NCBI GenBank assembly: GCA_003255025.1
Contig: QANY01005609.1
Span: 357,152-421,151 of the forward strand
Reading direction: 5' to 3'
Source: Datisca glomerata
Taxonomy: Eukaryota > Streptophyta > Magnoliopsida > Cucurbitales > Datiscaceae
DNA: 64,000 nt
Position 1 is the stretch's first letter; every line of letters begins with the position of its first letter. A program made the translations under genes and the position numbers. Of this stretch, positions 11,745 through 23,530 are shown one piece after another. Under the pieces are notes generated by a model. The model was not told where the DNA came from and did no database searches. It saw nothing but the letters and a program-made list of their open reading frames with translations.

Positions 11745-12678
11745 GACGTTCACAACCAGTGGTCATAGGCCGTCGCAGTATATATATGGTCTATATAAAT
11801 TGCGGGGTACAAAAACCATTGCAATACATCAAAATATTTCTACATATAGCGGCAGCATGTTATAATATTTTTTTTAAAAATTCATACGTTGTTTACATGT
11901 CAACTCCTCCTGTAACAGAAATTACATGTCAATTCTTATTACTCCAAATGCACATCCAACACAATATAGCCATTTAAATAAATTCATAAGTCATACACTA
12001 AACCAATGGCCAAATCCTTTCCACATCACTTCCTAGAAAACATAAGTTATAACAAATTTAAAATCACCATCAATCCTAGATGACAGCAGCTTGGAAAGTT
12101 AATTGAATATTGATATCCTGTCAATATAAAAAGATAATTTTCAATAAAACCTGTCACACTAGAAGCAGTTTCTATGGTACAATAGAATCAACTTCTATAT
12201 GATTATGTAAATAGTTAAGTAAGAACAAGTCTAGGTTAAAATAACTATAACTGAGATTGAATATGACAACACTGGATAAGGAAGCATTACAATATTTGTC
12301 ATCATTTTAAAACATATCCAACACAAATATTAACTTCCTTATCAAAATGGAAGTATCGGTTCCTTGTTCAACATTCATTAATTGATTTACCTCTTCAGTT
12401 TTTTCTTATTTTTCTTATTTTTTCTTATTTTTCTCGTTTCCCGCTGACGGTTGTTATGACGTTATGCTAGAACTGTCGCAAAAAAGTACCTCTATTGTGA
12501 CGGTTATTTAGAAACCATCACAAAGAATTCATCTAGGGGAACAGGTATGGGAAAATCATCGCCATAGGTCATTATTTGCAATAGTTTTCTGAAAACCGTC
12601 GCCATAAATTAATATATCGCGACGGTTGTCCCAACCGTCGTGATTTAATGGTCGCAATATGCCAATTTTCTTGTAGTG
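11745..12678 (+). mobile_element. CACTA element right end
   Basis: Ends with ttttcttgtagtg (12666-12678), the reverse complement of the CACTACAAGAAAA terminus typical of plant CACTA elements. Before it are many copies of a subterminal motif in both directions (gcgacggtt, accgtcgc, cgtcgc) at 11770 and 12440-12655. No matching left terminus was found, so it is a fragment with an approximate start. No coding sequence. Confidence 0.65.
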
Positions 12679-12689
12679 ATTATAGATTA

Positions 12690-14819
12690 AGGTTAGGTTC
12701 CAAGAATTCTAGACTAATGGACCACAAAAACATCTTTATTCATCTTTTGTTCAGTTTTAAAATTTTTCGTCTGGAAACAATTTAATGCATTTGAAAAAAT
12801 TACTCTAAAAGTGATATTGGGAGCTTTTTACTTAAAACACTTTAAGCATTAATAAACAAGTACTAATTTATATCACGCTTATTTAAAAACACATGTTGGT
12901 ATCTTAAAATATTTGGACAAGAAACGCATATCCAAGTGTTTTTAAAATGCTTTCATATACAAATAAATATGCATCAAAATATATTCTAACACTTTGTACA
13001 ATGATGTATAGGAAATAATTTTTAACTAAAAATAATGTTATTTCAATTATAAAAATCTCCTCGTAAGCTTTCTCAGCATACCCTAAATCACATTTATTTG
13101 ACAAATATTGTTGTATAATTTTTTTTTATAATCAAACACTCTTTACAAGAAACACATGTCCAAGTATTCTCAATACTCAGACAAAAATAAATAAGTAGGC
13201 TTCACAATATGTAGAGGTGTTTCATGGAAAGATGAATATAACACACACACATATATATATATAATGTGTATCTTAACGTTTAAGGTTAAAATTGTAAATA
13301 TTATAAAAACATGGTTATTTTTCAAGGAAGATTACGGTATAATTGCTCAATAGATCATAAACTACAAGAAACACATGTACAATTTTAACCTTAAACTTTA
13401 AGATACACATTAGACCCTAAACTATCACAATACATTCAAGTGCTTCTGAAAAGAGGAATATAACATATTCTTTATCAAAATATGGTTATATTTGTAGGGA
13501 AATTGTAGTTCACTTGTTCAAACTATCATAAAGATATACATTAGGTCCTAATTTATAAGAAACGTACAAGTACATTTTAAGCTTTAAACTATGTAACAAT
13601 ATCAAGTTGAACCTTCTATCAAGATAATGCTTCTTCAAATTAAAAAATTTCAAAACCTAGCTACCATTTTCCATATGTTAACAATGTTACCCAAAAAAAG
13701 CCACCTCAAACAAAGTGTAAATTATCAAAGAATGGACAAATTCAAAGTCCACCCATAATCACCATGTAATATCAGAGCACTGAAAAGAACGATTTCAGTA
13801 AAGTAGATTTCCCCATTATATTATAGTTAAAACCTTTATCATCCTTCTCAATTGAGAAAAGAGAATATAAGAAAGAAACAGTCTTCTAAATTTAATAGTA
13901 GGAAGTATTAGGAAGGATGAAGGGGATGAAGGGGTGGAAGAGGTCATAACTGGTGAAGAATAAGATGAGGATTTGTTCATTAATCTTATGATCAGATTTG
14001 CTTTGCTAGGTCATGAATAGGTGTTGCAGTAGTCGAGCAGCGTTCCATCTCCTCCATCTATAAACAACAAGCAACCAAGTGACGAACCTCCACCAAAGCA
14101 TTGGATAATGCTTCCAGGCGTTGAGCTATACATATTGCGCACATCAAGCTTCCTTTATCTCCCTACTTCGAGACTACGAAGGGAAACTTTCCCAAGTAGA
14201 GATCCAGTATGCACTATAAGAGAAGAACACATCACCACAAAAATATTCGTCACTAAAAGCCTAAGTTTTCATCGGTAAAGCTTTTAGGAACAAAATGTAG
14301 CTAACCTTTTTGTCCTTCTATAGTCCCTTTGCTAGCCTTCATTTTCAAAATGTTGTGACCTGGACTCATTTCGACAAAAACTGGCATATACTAGGATATC
14401 CTACTGTCAACCTAGTCAGGCCTCATCTTATAGCAAGAAACCAAAGAATTAATAGAATCTAATTTAATTTTAACCCAAAAATCAGTGATTCGCCCAAACT
14501 GGAGTGGTTTCTGAGATAAGAATCAGTTAAGCAACGGATATTTTGTGTAGTCGGATCTAGTTAAGGCATGCACAATCAGTTAAATTTAAGTATACCAAAA
14601 AATTAGAAAAAAAGCCTAGAAAAAGTGTAAGGCTGGTTGGTAGTGTTTAGATAAATCGCTAAGCAACCGAGGACGATGCATTTCAAACAAACATACAATT
14701 AATGAGTATGACAGAGTCAACAATAAAAGAGAAGAATCAGAGGCCGGAGTGTGCGTACATGATTCTTTTTTAAAACGGATCGCCAGTTTGTTAAATTTGA
14801 CACATGTTAAGCATTCATC
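12690..14819. repeat. Ancient duplicated segment, copy 1
   Basis: 12860-13820 and 14570-14819 are recognisably similar to 36290-36480 plus 39420-40010 and 40320-40530. Shared phrases include 'caaataaatatgc', 'aatatggttat' and 'gatcgccagtttgttaaatt'. Each copy has private sequence in the middle. This copy is cut at its right by the copia LTR at 14820; the other continues intact through 'aagcattcatcaac'. No gene was recognised. Confidence 0.6.
13241..13263. repeat. CA/TA microsatellite
   Basis: (ac)5 followed by (at)6. Confidence 0.9.
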
Positions 14820-15248
14820 TGTTGGAAATGCGACACTCACACAAACAATTTTTATTCAAACTCAAAGAAATCTTATAAGAACACTCTTAATCAACTCACT
14901 GGAAAATAGTACAACTCACACTCTGAGAAGACTTTGCTTCTTCACTCACTTAGAAGCTCTTACTCTTCTTTATGCCTAAATCAAAATGGAGAAGGGTATT
15001 TATACTACTTACAAACATACTACAGCACACAAATAAACTAATTCAAAATTATAAAAACCTCACACCTCATTCTTCTCTAACCTTCTAATAATATTTGAAG
15101 CTACTAAATTTTCACATGTACAATTACCAAACTCTAGAATATTTTAGGTAGAAGGCTTGTAGTTTTGGACCTTGATTATGGACTTGGTCTCTAATTTGAT
15201 TGAGTTTTGGTTAGGGTTCCCATAAAGGATCAACTTTATGATCTAACA
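14820..15248 (-). repeat. Copia 3' LTR, 429 bp
   Basis: Forward strand begins TGTTGGAAATGCGAC and ends gatctaaca. On the reverse strand a polypurine tract (aaagggcag, 15249-15257) precedes it, so it is the 3' LTR of the reverse-strand copia element to its right. The first 13 bases match the start of the LTR at 3448. It was inserted into the 12.7-14.8 kb segment after 'gcattcatc'. Confidence 0.75.
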
Positions 15249-18200
15249 CTGCCCTTTAACTTGATATTGTGACCCCTAGTAAGTTCCTTAATCTTACAAA
15301 ATCTTCTCTTGTCATTGGCTTAGTAAAAATATCGACAACTTGATCTTATGACTTCATATATTCAACTTGCACATACTTTCTTGCAATGCACTCCCTTAAT
15401 GATAGTCAATATCGATGTGTTTGCTTTATCATGGAATACTTTCTTTGCTAAGGCAATGAGTGACTTGTTGTCGACACAAACCTTGGCCGCATCTTCTTGT
15501 ATCAAGCCTATCTCTTGCAATAGATTTCCAAGCCAAAATGTATGAAAAAAGCATGAGATAACAACAACATATTCTGCTTCACAAGTGGATAGTGTGACAA
15601 TCGGTTATTTCTTTGACATCTATGTGAAAAGCAATCTCCCATGACAAATACGAATCTAGTTGTGCTCCTTCGATTATCTCTATCTTTGTCCTAACACTTT
15701 TGCTATATCTAACAAGCTTGGTAGTCACTAGAAACTAAATAGAACAAGCCAAAGTCAATTGGACCTTTCACATAGCGAAGAATTCTCTTTGCGACTTTAA
15801 AATGGGTGGTTGTTGAAGATTCCATGTAGCAACTAACCAATCTGACTGCGTGAAGAATATCATGAATCTTGTGGGTTAGGTAGCGTAGACTTCCTACCAA
15901 ACCTTTGAAGAATCTTGGATCTACACTTTCTTCTTCTTTGTATTTGGACATCTTGACTCTGTATTCCATGGTGTGCTTATCGACTTACAGTTCTCCATCT
16001 TGAACTTCTTCAGGATCTCCTTTCAATAGCTTTCCAATGAAATAAAAATTCCATCCTTTTTTGCATTAACTACAATGCCAAGGTAGTACACCAAGAGTCC
16101 CATGTCTGCTATCCTGAATTTCTTCGTCATCACTTTCTTGAATTCGTTGAACATGCTTGGGTTACTTCCAGTGAAGGTCAAATCATCCACATTGAGGCAC
16201 ACTATCAAAATATCTCCCTTTTTATCTTGATATATAGAGCATGATCTTAAGGACATTTCTTGAAGCCATTCTCTTGGAAGTTCCTCTCTATTTGGCTAAT
16301 CCATGATTTTGGTGCTTAATTTAACCCGTAAAGAGCCTTCTTCAACTTCAACACGTTGTCTTCATGGCCATTGACTTCGTAGCCTGATGGTTGCTGACTT
16401 AGGAAGGTAAAATTTACATCCATTTAATGTATCTTCCATTTATTTTGGGATGCCAAAGAAATGATTAGTCCAACAGTCTGCAACCGAGCAACGGGAGTGA
16501 TACCTCATCATAATCAATTTTTGCTTTTTGACTGTATTGTTTCACAACTAGCCTCACTTTTTGCATTTCAATCTCTCCTTTAGAATTTCACTTTGTTTTG
16601 TACACCCATTCGACACTTATTGCGTAGTGTTCTTTGGGAAGTGAAATGAGTTCCAACGAATTGTTCTTCTTGATCGACTTGATTTTTTCATCCAACGCGT
16701 CTCTCAACTTCTTATCTTTTACAGCTTCTTGATAGCTCACTGGTTCACATTCAACAAATAGAAAAAAAATGTAATATTATCTTATCGTTCGATTACTTCA
16801 TAAATATCTCGAAGGCTTCTTTTACGTTGCACAATTCTTTCACTTTACCTCCCACTTGAAGATAACGAAGATGACTCATCTCCATGGGTTGTGGATGTTG
16901 GCGAAGTAGGTGGAGTCATTGGCTCTTGCTGGGCTTCTCCAGGTTGTGCTATTGGTTTCAGCTCATCTTCAAACAGAGTAAAGAAATTGTACTCATATAT
17001 ATGAGATCCAAAATCCGATATTCTTTTTTTGTCAAACATCACATATTGACTGATCATAATCTTCTTATTATTAGGATTGTACAGTGTAACCTTTTGAATT
17101 TGCATCAAAGCCGATGAAGTTGAAACTAGGCTATACTATAAAAAACTCTCAGCGAGAGATGTCGGGCTTTCTTCAACTCCATGTTTCTTGCGGTGTCTTT
17201 CCCCAAACACTTCTTGTTGGAGATTGGTTAGATAAGTAGATCACACATACCACTACTTCGGCCAAAAACTCCTTGGGTAGTTTCTTGCTTTTGAGTATAC
17301 TCTGAGCTATGTTGAGGATAGTTATGTTCTATCCTTCTGTCTCATCGTTTAATTGAGGGGATCTAGGAATTGTCATTGCTCGACGAATTCCATTTACTTC
17401 ACAGGCCTCTTGAAACTCCCTAAAAGTAAATTCTCCTCCTCGGTTGGATCTCCTAGCTTTAATCTTTCTTTCGCTTTCTTTTTTCCACTACGCTTTGAAC
17501 TTCTTGGAGGCTTAAAATACTTCTGACTTCCTCTTCAATAAAAATACCAAAGTTTTCTTGAAAAATAAAGAGAAGAGAATAATTAGAGTTACCAGACCGC
17601 ACACATTGGTATGGATAAGCTTAAGTGGCTTTTTGGCTTTTGAGGGTGACTCGTTTAGAGATCTTTTCCTTAATTGAATCCCAACTACATACCCTTCACA
17701 AAGCTGGTCAGGATGGTAGATGCGAGGTTGTCCCTTCACCATCTCCTTCTTAGATAGTAGCTCTCGACTTCCAAAATTGAGATGCCCAAAACGAAGATGC
17801 CATAGCTATTATACATCTTTGCAGCAAGCTTTTAGGAACTTTACAACATCGTTTTGTATGTTAATCAGGAACATTCAATTCTTTGATCTCAGTACTTTAG
17901 CAATGGAGTTCTTTTATCATCTTTTATAGAAATATGATAATCCCTCATATGAATATCATGACCTTTCTTGAACAGTTGTCCTAAGCTCAAGATGTTAATT
18001 TTCATATTGGGCACATAATAGACATTTGAAATAAATTGATGCATTCCGTCTTTCAAATGAATATGAATGTTTACCTCTTCGTTTCACTACTGTCGTGAAA
18101 TCATCTCCAACTGAGACATTTACGCTTATTGATTCACCTAGCTCCATGAACATGTCATTCTTTCCACACATGTGATTGTTTGCACTAGTGTCAAGATACC

Positions 18201-18860
18201 AGGAATTTACTTGGGTACCATTAGTCTCCTTTCTTGCTAGAAGAAGATTTTATTTATCATCAGTCTTCTCCTCGATGTAGTTGGCCTTCTCCTCAATTCT
18301 GTTGTTGGGAGCTCTACATTCTGAACTGTAATGCCCAAAATTTTGACAATTACAACATTGAACTTGAGATTTTTAATTCCTCAAGTTCTGATTGCTTCTT
18401 CCACTACCTCATCTTGAGCTTTCTCTTTTCTCATAGTTATTGTTGGAATTTTTTTTTATTTAATTTCAACCTCATCCATGACCATGACTTCCACCTCATC
18501 CATGACCGCTACCACTACCTCGGCCATGTTAGTTTCTATCATTGACTTGGCTTTCATGCATATACTTGAGTTGTAGCTTGAGGAGTTTCTCATTGATCAC
18601 TTGCTTCTTCTTATGCTTCTCTCTGTATGCTTGTGATGATCCTTGGAGTTGCTCGAGCATCATGGAAGTCCTTACAGTGATGTTACAATATGCTTCTACT
18701 TCCCCAAGCTCTAGTTTCATTGGAAATGTAAGGAGCTTAGGGTTAAATTTTGCTTTACTGATTACCTTCATATCTCTCAAAATGTGATCTATGGTCTTCT
18801 ATGTTGATTAAGGAGGGTTTGGACATTTTGTGCATGATCTTAGGGCAGAAGCCTAATCAA
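15249..18860 (-). pseudogene. Copia gag-pol, degenerate
   Basis: Reverse-strand copia element read in pieces. Gag lies at about 18529-18780 (LEQLQGSSQAY, EKHKKKQ), followed by a zinc-knuckle and protease stretch at 17990-18420. The pre-integrase/integrase start (17512-17742) has HPDQLCEG and LKLIHTNVCG, where the catalytic HTD has become HTN. The RT start is at 16500-16740 (WVYKTK, GEIEMQKVRLVVKQY, KIDYDE). The RT core (16023-16256) has CLNVDDLTFTGSNPSMF and MGLLVYYLGI, and the RT/RNase H linker (15709-15969) has SLRYLTHKIHDI and AKRILRYVKG. Order and spacing are normal for copia, but frameshifts and stops separate the blocks. No 5' LTR or primer site was found to the right, so the 5' end is lost near 18.85 kb. 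Confidence 0.88.
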
Positions 18861-19167
18861 GTTAATAGTCATGCATTCTTCTTAGTGTGTCTAAGCATAT
18901 TCAGCAGTTGTGCCTTGATTTGTTGAGGATTCAGGTTTGACAACTTTCAGTGAGATATATTGGCATGCATTTAATCTCAACTAGGCTATGAAAAAATGAC
19001 GGTGCAGCTTTTGTGGACAAACTCACTAGTAGGATTAAGGTTTGAGAGGCCAAACACCTCTCCTATATTGGAAGATTGCAGCTCATATAGTCTGTCCTCA
19101 TAACCATCCAGAGTTTTTGGGAAGATTATTTATTCTATCGAAGTGGATCCTAATTCACATCTAGGAA
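18861..19167. other. No gene seen between copia and CACTA sequence
   Basis: Unremarkable single-copy-looking sequence without a usable reading frame. Confidence 0.4.
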
Positions 19168-19440
19168 CACTACAAGAAATACCTCTTTTAGCAACCAAGC
19201 TTTTAGCCACGAACTTAATTTCGTGGCTAAAAGCGTCCTTTGGCGACCCACATTATTGTCAGTCGCCAAAAACCCTGAGAAATGAAAAGGGGTGGGCGCG
19301 AAATTTTTCTAAGGCTTTTGGCGACAAATATTAAAAATTCCTGACTAAAAGTCAGTTTTAGTGACCAAATAATAATTTGGCTGGCAAAAGGTCTACTTTT
19401 ACCGACAACATTTTATTTTCATCGTAATAGGTAATATTCC
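19168..19440 (+). mobile_element. CACTA element left terminus with subterminal repeats
   Basis: Begins CACTACAAGAAAT (19168-19180). Behind it are short subterminal motifs in both orientations: ttttagc, agccacgaa/ttcgtggct, ggcgac/gtcgcc, at 19190-19400. These are binding-site-like arrays expected at CACTA ends. The 3 bp before the terminus are GAA. The matching right end was not found before 26 kb. Confidence 0.8.
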
Positions 19441-19614
19441 TAAATGGCGTCGTTTCGTGGGAACCATAAAACACTCCTCTTTCCCTCATCTCTCCTGCAC
19501 ACAAAGACATTTCCCCATCCCACCCCCATGATAGATCGCCCGCATTGTCGCTGACGCTAGCTTGGTCCTTTCTCTTCTTCCTCGTCGACGGCCGACCACC
19601 GAGGTTTAGGTAAG
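19441..19614 (+). other. Probable non-coding first exon of the CACTA gene
   Basis: A pyrimidine-rich, less AT-rich stretch (tctctcctgc, cttcttcctcgtcgac) ending at a good donor, gaggtttag|gtaagc (splice after about 19612), followed by a T-rich intron-like stretch to 19985. This fits a 5' UTR exon between the CACTA terminus and the ORF starting at 19986. Inferred from layout only. Confidence 0.4.
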
Positions 19615-19985
19615 CAAACCTCCACCGGGTTCTTTCTCTTCCCGATTGTTATTGAACTAATTCTGGGGTTTTGTTCTTTCTCATTTTTACTCTATTTAGT
19701 CTGCTTAGGTTTAGGCTTTGTTTAGACTTACGCTATGTTTAAATTTAGGGTTTGATTTAGTGTTGATTTAATCTTTTCCAGTTGGGTTTAGAGAAAAAAT
19801 TCCTAAGTTTCAAATATGTTCTGTTCTAAAAAAATTTCCTAAGTCATAAATATTTTATTCTCCAGTTGGGTTTATTGATTTCAAATCTGTTCTGGCCCCG
19901 AGTTCAAATCTGTTCTGGCAGAAACAACTAAACTCTGCTAACGAATGTCAAAAGTATACTTCGTTTATCTTTCTGTAGGTTAATA

Positions 19986-21903
19986 ATGTCTCCCGGAAGA
20001 AATACTCCTCTTCCAAATCTAGATACTGCTGTAGGATCTTCCACTGAATAAGATGGTTCCTATCAGGTATATATACACTTGTAATAGTTCTTATTATAAT
20101 GGTTTCTTATTATTTTATTTTTTTATAGGGGCTTCATCTTCTTTGGGGAGTGCGAGAAGGTTTCGCGTGCCAACAAGATGGATTGAGTTGGAGAGGTTAG
20201 TGAGCCAGTTCAGAAAATTACCAATCGATACTCCTCCTCCCAGTGTGGTTAGATCTGTTGGAAAGTGGACCATCCAATTCAATCTTGAGATTGGTGCCCT
20301 CGTACGACAATTCATACCACTTCAATATAAGAGTTGGTCCAATGCGCCTGAAGAATTCCTGGTAGTTATAATTGATAGGCTGCAGGTAATAATGATACAT
20401 CTATTTATTGTTATATTTTCTTTATTGCGTGACTGATAGTAAAAGATTATTGCAGGTCTATTTTACTTTTGAATCGACCAATAATTCTATGATCTATTCG
20501 ATTAAATTTGAAGCAGCGAACACATACAAGGGTACAAGTACACATTGCATAGACATTATAAAAAATTCAAAGATCCAATAGTAGTACGACGACATCCTTA
20601 TAAGGGTGTATCACTTGATGATTGGGATTGGCTATGCACGGTTTGGGAGACGAAGAAATTTGAGATAATTCCTATTGTCAAAGCTTATTAATTACATTTT
20701 GGTTATTTGACTAATTATTTCAATCATAAAACTCATTTATTATATAGGCACGCTCAAAAACCAATTCTCAAAATCGTCAAAACCTTCCATACAATCATAA
20801 TGGAGGGAATGTATCTTTTCTTGATCATCGATTTCGTCAGGTGAATCAAAATATTGTTTCAGTACTCTTAATAATATTTAGTATATAATAATTAATGACT
20901 CAACTTTTGTTGCATTTTGGATAGGAATCTTCAACTGGGGTAGCGCCTACTCGAATTGAAATGTTTTATAACACACATTTCAGTGCTACAAAAGGTTGAT
21001 AGAATGATACGGCTCACGAAAGATATGTGAGTAACCCTTCTTGAATATCTTCTGAATTGATGCTCTTTATCTTGATAATAGTGTTATTTTCAATATGTCT
21101 GCTGGTAGGGGGGGTTATCAATTTGCGTCTGAGCTTGTTAGATGATTTTTTAATATTTTCTGAATTGATGCTCTTTGTATTGATAATAGTGTAAGTTTCA
21201 ATGTGGGTGTGAGTGTGTGTGGGGGGGGGGGGCTTATTACTTTGTATCTGAGCATGCTTGATGATGATGTTTGAATACTTTCTAATTGATGCTCCAATAG
21301 TGTATCTTAGCGTGTTATATGATTTTTGAATATTTTCTAAATTGATGTTCCTTGTCTTAATAATAGTGTTAGTTTCATGTGTGGGTGGGTGAGTGTGTGG
21401 GTGGGTGGGTGTGGAGGGGTGGGGGGTTATCACTTTGTATTTGAGCATGTTAGATGATTTTTGAATATCTTCTGAATTGATACTCCTTGTCTTAATAATT
21501 GTGTTAGTTTCAATGTGGGTATGTGTGTGTGAGAGAGGGGGGCTTATCACTTTGTATCTGAGCGTGTTTGATGATGATGTTTGAATACTTTCTAATTGAT
21601 GCTCTAATAGTGTTAGTTTTAATTTAAAGCTTAACTCATTGTTATGTTACACATGAACGTATGTGTGCTTTGCGAGATGAGTATATCTCTGAAGATACCG
21701 CACCTCGCTCCGAAGAAGAGATAGTTGAAGAAGTTTTCGGGCGAAATAGAGGTCTTAGACATGGAGTCCCACCGACATCTTCCAAGAAAAAGAGTCGAGT
21801 TGGAGTTGAAAATATAGAACTAAAAAAAATCAAGTCGATGAATAGTCGACTACAAAGCTTACTTGCTTGGGCTCGTCAAAACGGTTTTTCATTTTACTTG
21901 TAA
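19986..21903 (+). pseudogene. CACTA-associated Transposase_24-like gene, six exons, broken
   Basis: Exons were read from sequence with GT/AG borders. Exon 1 is 19986-20066 (MSPGRNTPLPNLDT). Exon 2 is 20129-20385 (RFRVPTRWIELERL, VGKWTIQFN, LQYKSWSNAPEE). Exon 3 starts at 20456 (FESTNNS, then after a frameshift KKFKDPIVVRRHPY, VSLDDWDWLC). Exon 4 is about 20748-20840 (NRQNLPYNHNGG). Exon 5 is about 20935-21026 (GVAPTRIEMFYNTHF). The last exon ends at 21903 (ALRDEYISEDTAP, VFGRNRGLRHGV). Block order matches the plant Ptta/En-Spm accessory family PF03004 (known as Transposase_24), the DNA-binding partner encoded beside the CACTA transposase. An in-frame stop in exon 1 (20049), a frameshift in exon 3 and a stop in exon 5 make it a pseudogene. 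No TNP2-type transposase is present downstream. Confidence 0.75.
21040..21631. repeat. Intronic G/T-rich minisatellite, about six units
   Basis: Units of about 50-135 bp start 'gaatattttctgaattgatgc'. They contain a variable (gtggg)n/G-run core and end 'tgagcatgttagatgattttt'. Long and short units alternate (21151-21328 resembles 21464-21631). Runs of G reach 12 (21221-21232). The array lies in the last intron of the CACTA gene. It produces a spurious 178-codon reverse-strand frame rich in His, Pro and Thr. Confidence 0.8.
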
Positions 21904-21949
21904 TATCTGGTTAACAATCACTCTATCTTGTTATCTCATCTGCCGTAGC

Positions 21950-22290
21950 ACTTGTTAGGATCAAGTTATTGAGTGGCTAGCTACTGCACTAGGAAGAAGG
22001 ACTTTAAGAGTCTCATATTGAAGATTGTTTCTAACTCCTTTATTTACAACATTTGTGGAGAAAGGAATGCTAGGCTTTTTAGGGTAAGGTTAGGGATAGG
22101 ATTATTTATAGGTCCATTGTCAACTTTGTCAGAGATAGACTTTGGAACTAGCATGATATCTTCGATTCTCCCACTAATAAATGACTCCTTGTCAATTGAA
22201 CCTTCCTCGTCACTTACTTGAAAATCCTCCTTGAGGTATTGTAACTTTTCCTAGGGTATGCCCCTTGTAGTTTGTATTTCTCTTTTAAAA
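21950..22290 (+). mobile_element. LINE (L1-type) 3' end, 5'-truncated
   Basis: The frame at 21973-22221 and just upstream reads WLATALGR then KDFKSLILKIVSNSFIYNIC and GERNARLFR. This resembles the very C-terminus of plant L1 ORF2 (zf-RVT region, typically IW.ERN.RIF). It is followed by a 3'-UTR-like phrase, gggtatgccccttgtagttt (22254-22273), found in closely similar form at the end of the retroposon at 41.7-42.6 kb. No clear poly(A) or target duplication. Confidence 0.5.
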
Positions 22291-22729
22291 AACATGGCCT
22301 TGGTTATAAATAATATTATTATTTATAAATACCGTCTGTTTTATTTGAAGGACATTATAGTAAACTACAATATAACATATTTCAAATCATCTAATCTAAA
22401 ATTTCTAATTCATAGTAAACACAATAATCTGAATCCTAAATTCTAAATCAAAATCCTTAATTCAATTCTTTAATCTAAATCCTCAATCCACGAATAGGGT
22501 AACATGCCCTTAGTGAGAATTGATTTCTTCAATTATATTACAAGAAATTAGCTATTTAAATTATGATGTACAAACAATGAGGAACGTTTAATAGTTCCTT
22601 TATCGTTAGATATATTGAAGGTAATTTCATTCCTATCGAGTTTCATAGGACACAAATGCATATCTATACATCTTTTAAATACTGACAATACATGGAAGAA
22701 ACTGGTGTTTTCATTTTAAGAAGACCAAT
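22291..22729. other. AT-rich intergenic sequence
   Basis: No reading frame or repeat recognised. Confidence 0.5.
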
Positions 22730-22845
22730 GAGCACCCATAGAAGAATGTAGGTTGTTACCGTCAGTATTAGAAAACGTTACTGCCCTACCTTCACTCTCT
22801 GTTTCCGTCTTTTAAAACAAGTAAGGTGTTCTTCCTTCATCCTAC

Positions 22846-23148
22846 ATCCCCATTATGAGGGGAACAACATACGGAGCAACGACCCCAACAATTTGGAAGA
22901 TATCTTGAGAAAAGGTTTTAGCACCGGTGTGAAACCAGTTGGTTCCGTAGTTTGAGAATTCTGCTGATCCCAAGTACTCCAATTCCATCATTGCATATGG
23001 GAATATAGAAAGTAAAGAAAAGGCATGACCAGAAGAATTGTGTGAAATAAGTAAATTTATCCAGTTAAGGCATTCTTGATTGAGAAAAAATGATTCCCTC
23101 CAGACAGAAAGAGACTCTTTCCTGTACGAGTATTGTTCGAGTAGGTCC
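22846..23148 (-). pseudogene. Unidentified 101-codon open stretch in a less AT-rich island
   Basis: From 23148 to a TAG at 22846 the reverse strand is open for about 100 codons, with hydrophobic and aromatic-rich text. Pieces are [52 protein letters not shown] and FQIVGVVAPYVVPLIMGM. There is no ATG until the MM at codon 49. The last segment could be a membrane helix. I do not recognise the family. The surrounding 22.73-23.53 kb is visibly less AT-rich than its flanks and looks like plant mitochondrial intergenic DNA, so organellar transfer is one possibility. A degraded nuclear gene is another. Confidence 0.3.
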
Positions 23149-23530
23149 TATCGGCTTGACCTCTTTTCGTCGATAAATCATCACTCTTTGTTGTCTGTTA
23201 AAAAATCCATATACTTACTGGAGTGGTCGAAGTGCTTCTTGAAACAAGCACGAAGAAAGGGTTAGGAAATAACTCGTATCAGGAGAGGAGTAGGAGACAC
23301 ACCCTATGACTTTTTGTAGGAGCAAGCCAGCTTCAGTAGTGATAGTAGCTTCAAAGGAATTGGTAGTATGTCTTGAATAGGAAAGCATTCAAAATGTATG
23401 AACTCAACCCATGTTCAAGAGCTTGAACAATGAAGTGAAAGGCTTGACTTTAGAGTTCTATCTGGTTTTCATCATTTTCGACAGAAAGAAGGGAGTGTTT
23501 TAATTTCCTTTGTTTGTTGACCAAATCTCA

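Noticed and set aside
14240..14330. caccacaaaaatattcgtca near 14240 as a CACTA terminus
   Set aside because: The second base group does not fit CACTA, there is no partner end, and only a few motif-like words follow.
21014..21550. 178-codon reverse-strand frame rich in Thr, His and Pro
   Set aside because: It is the translation of the G/T-rich minisatellite, and its repetitive protein follows the DNA repeat.
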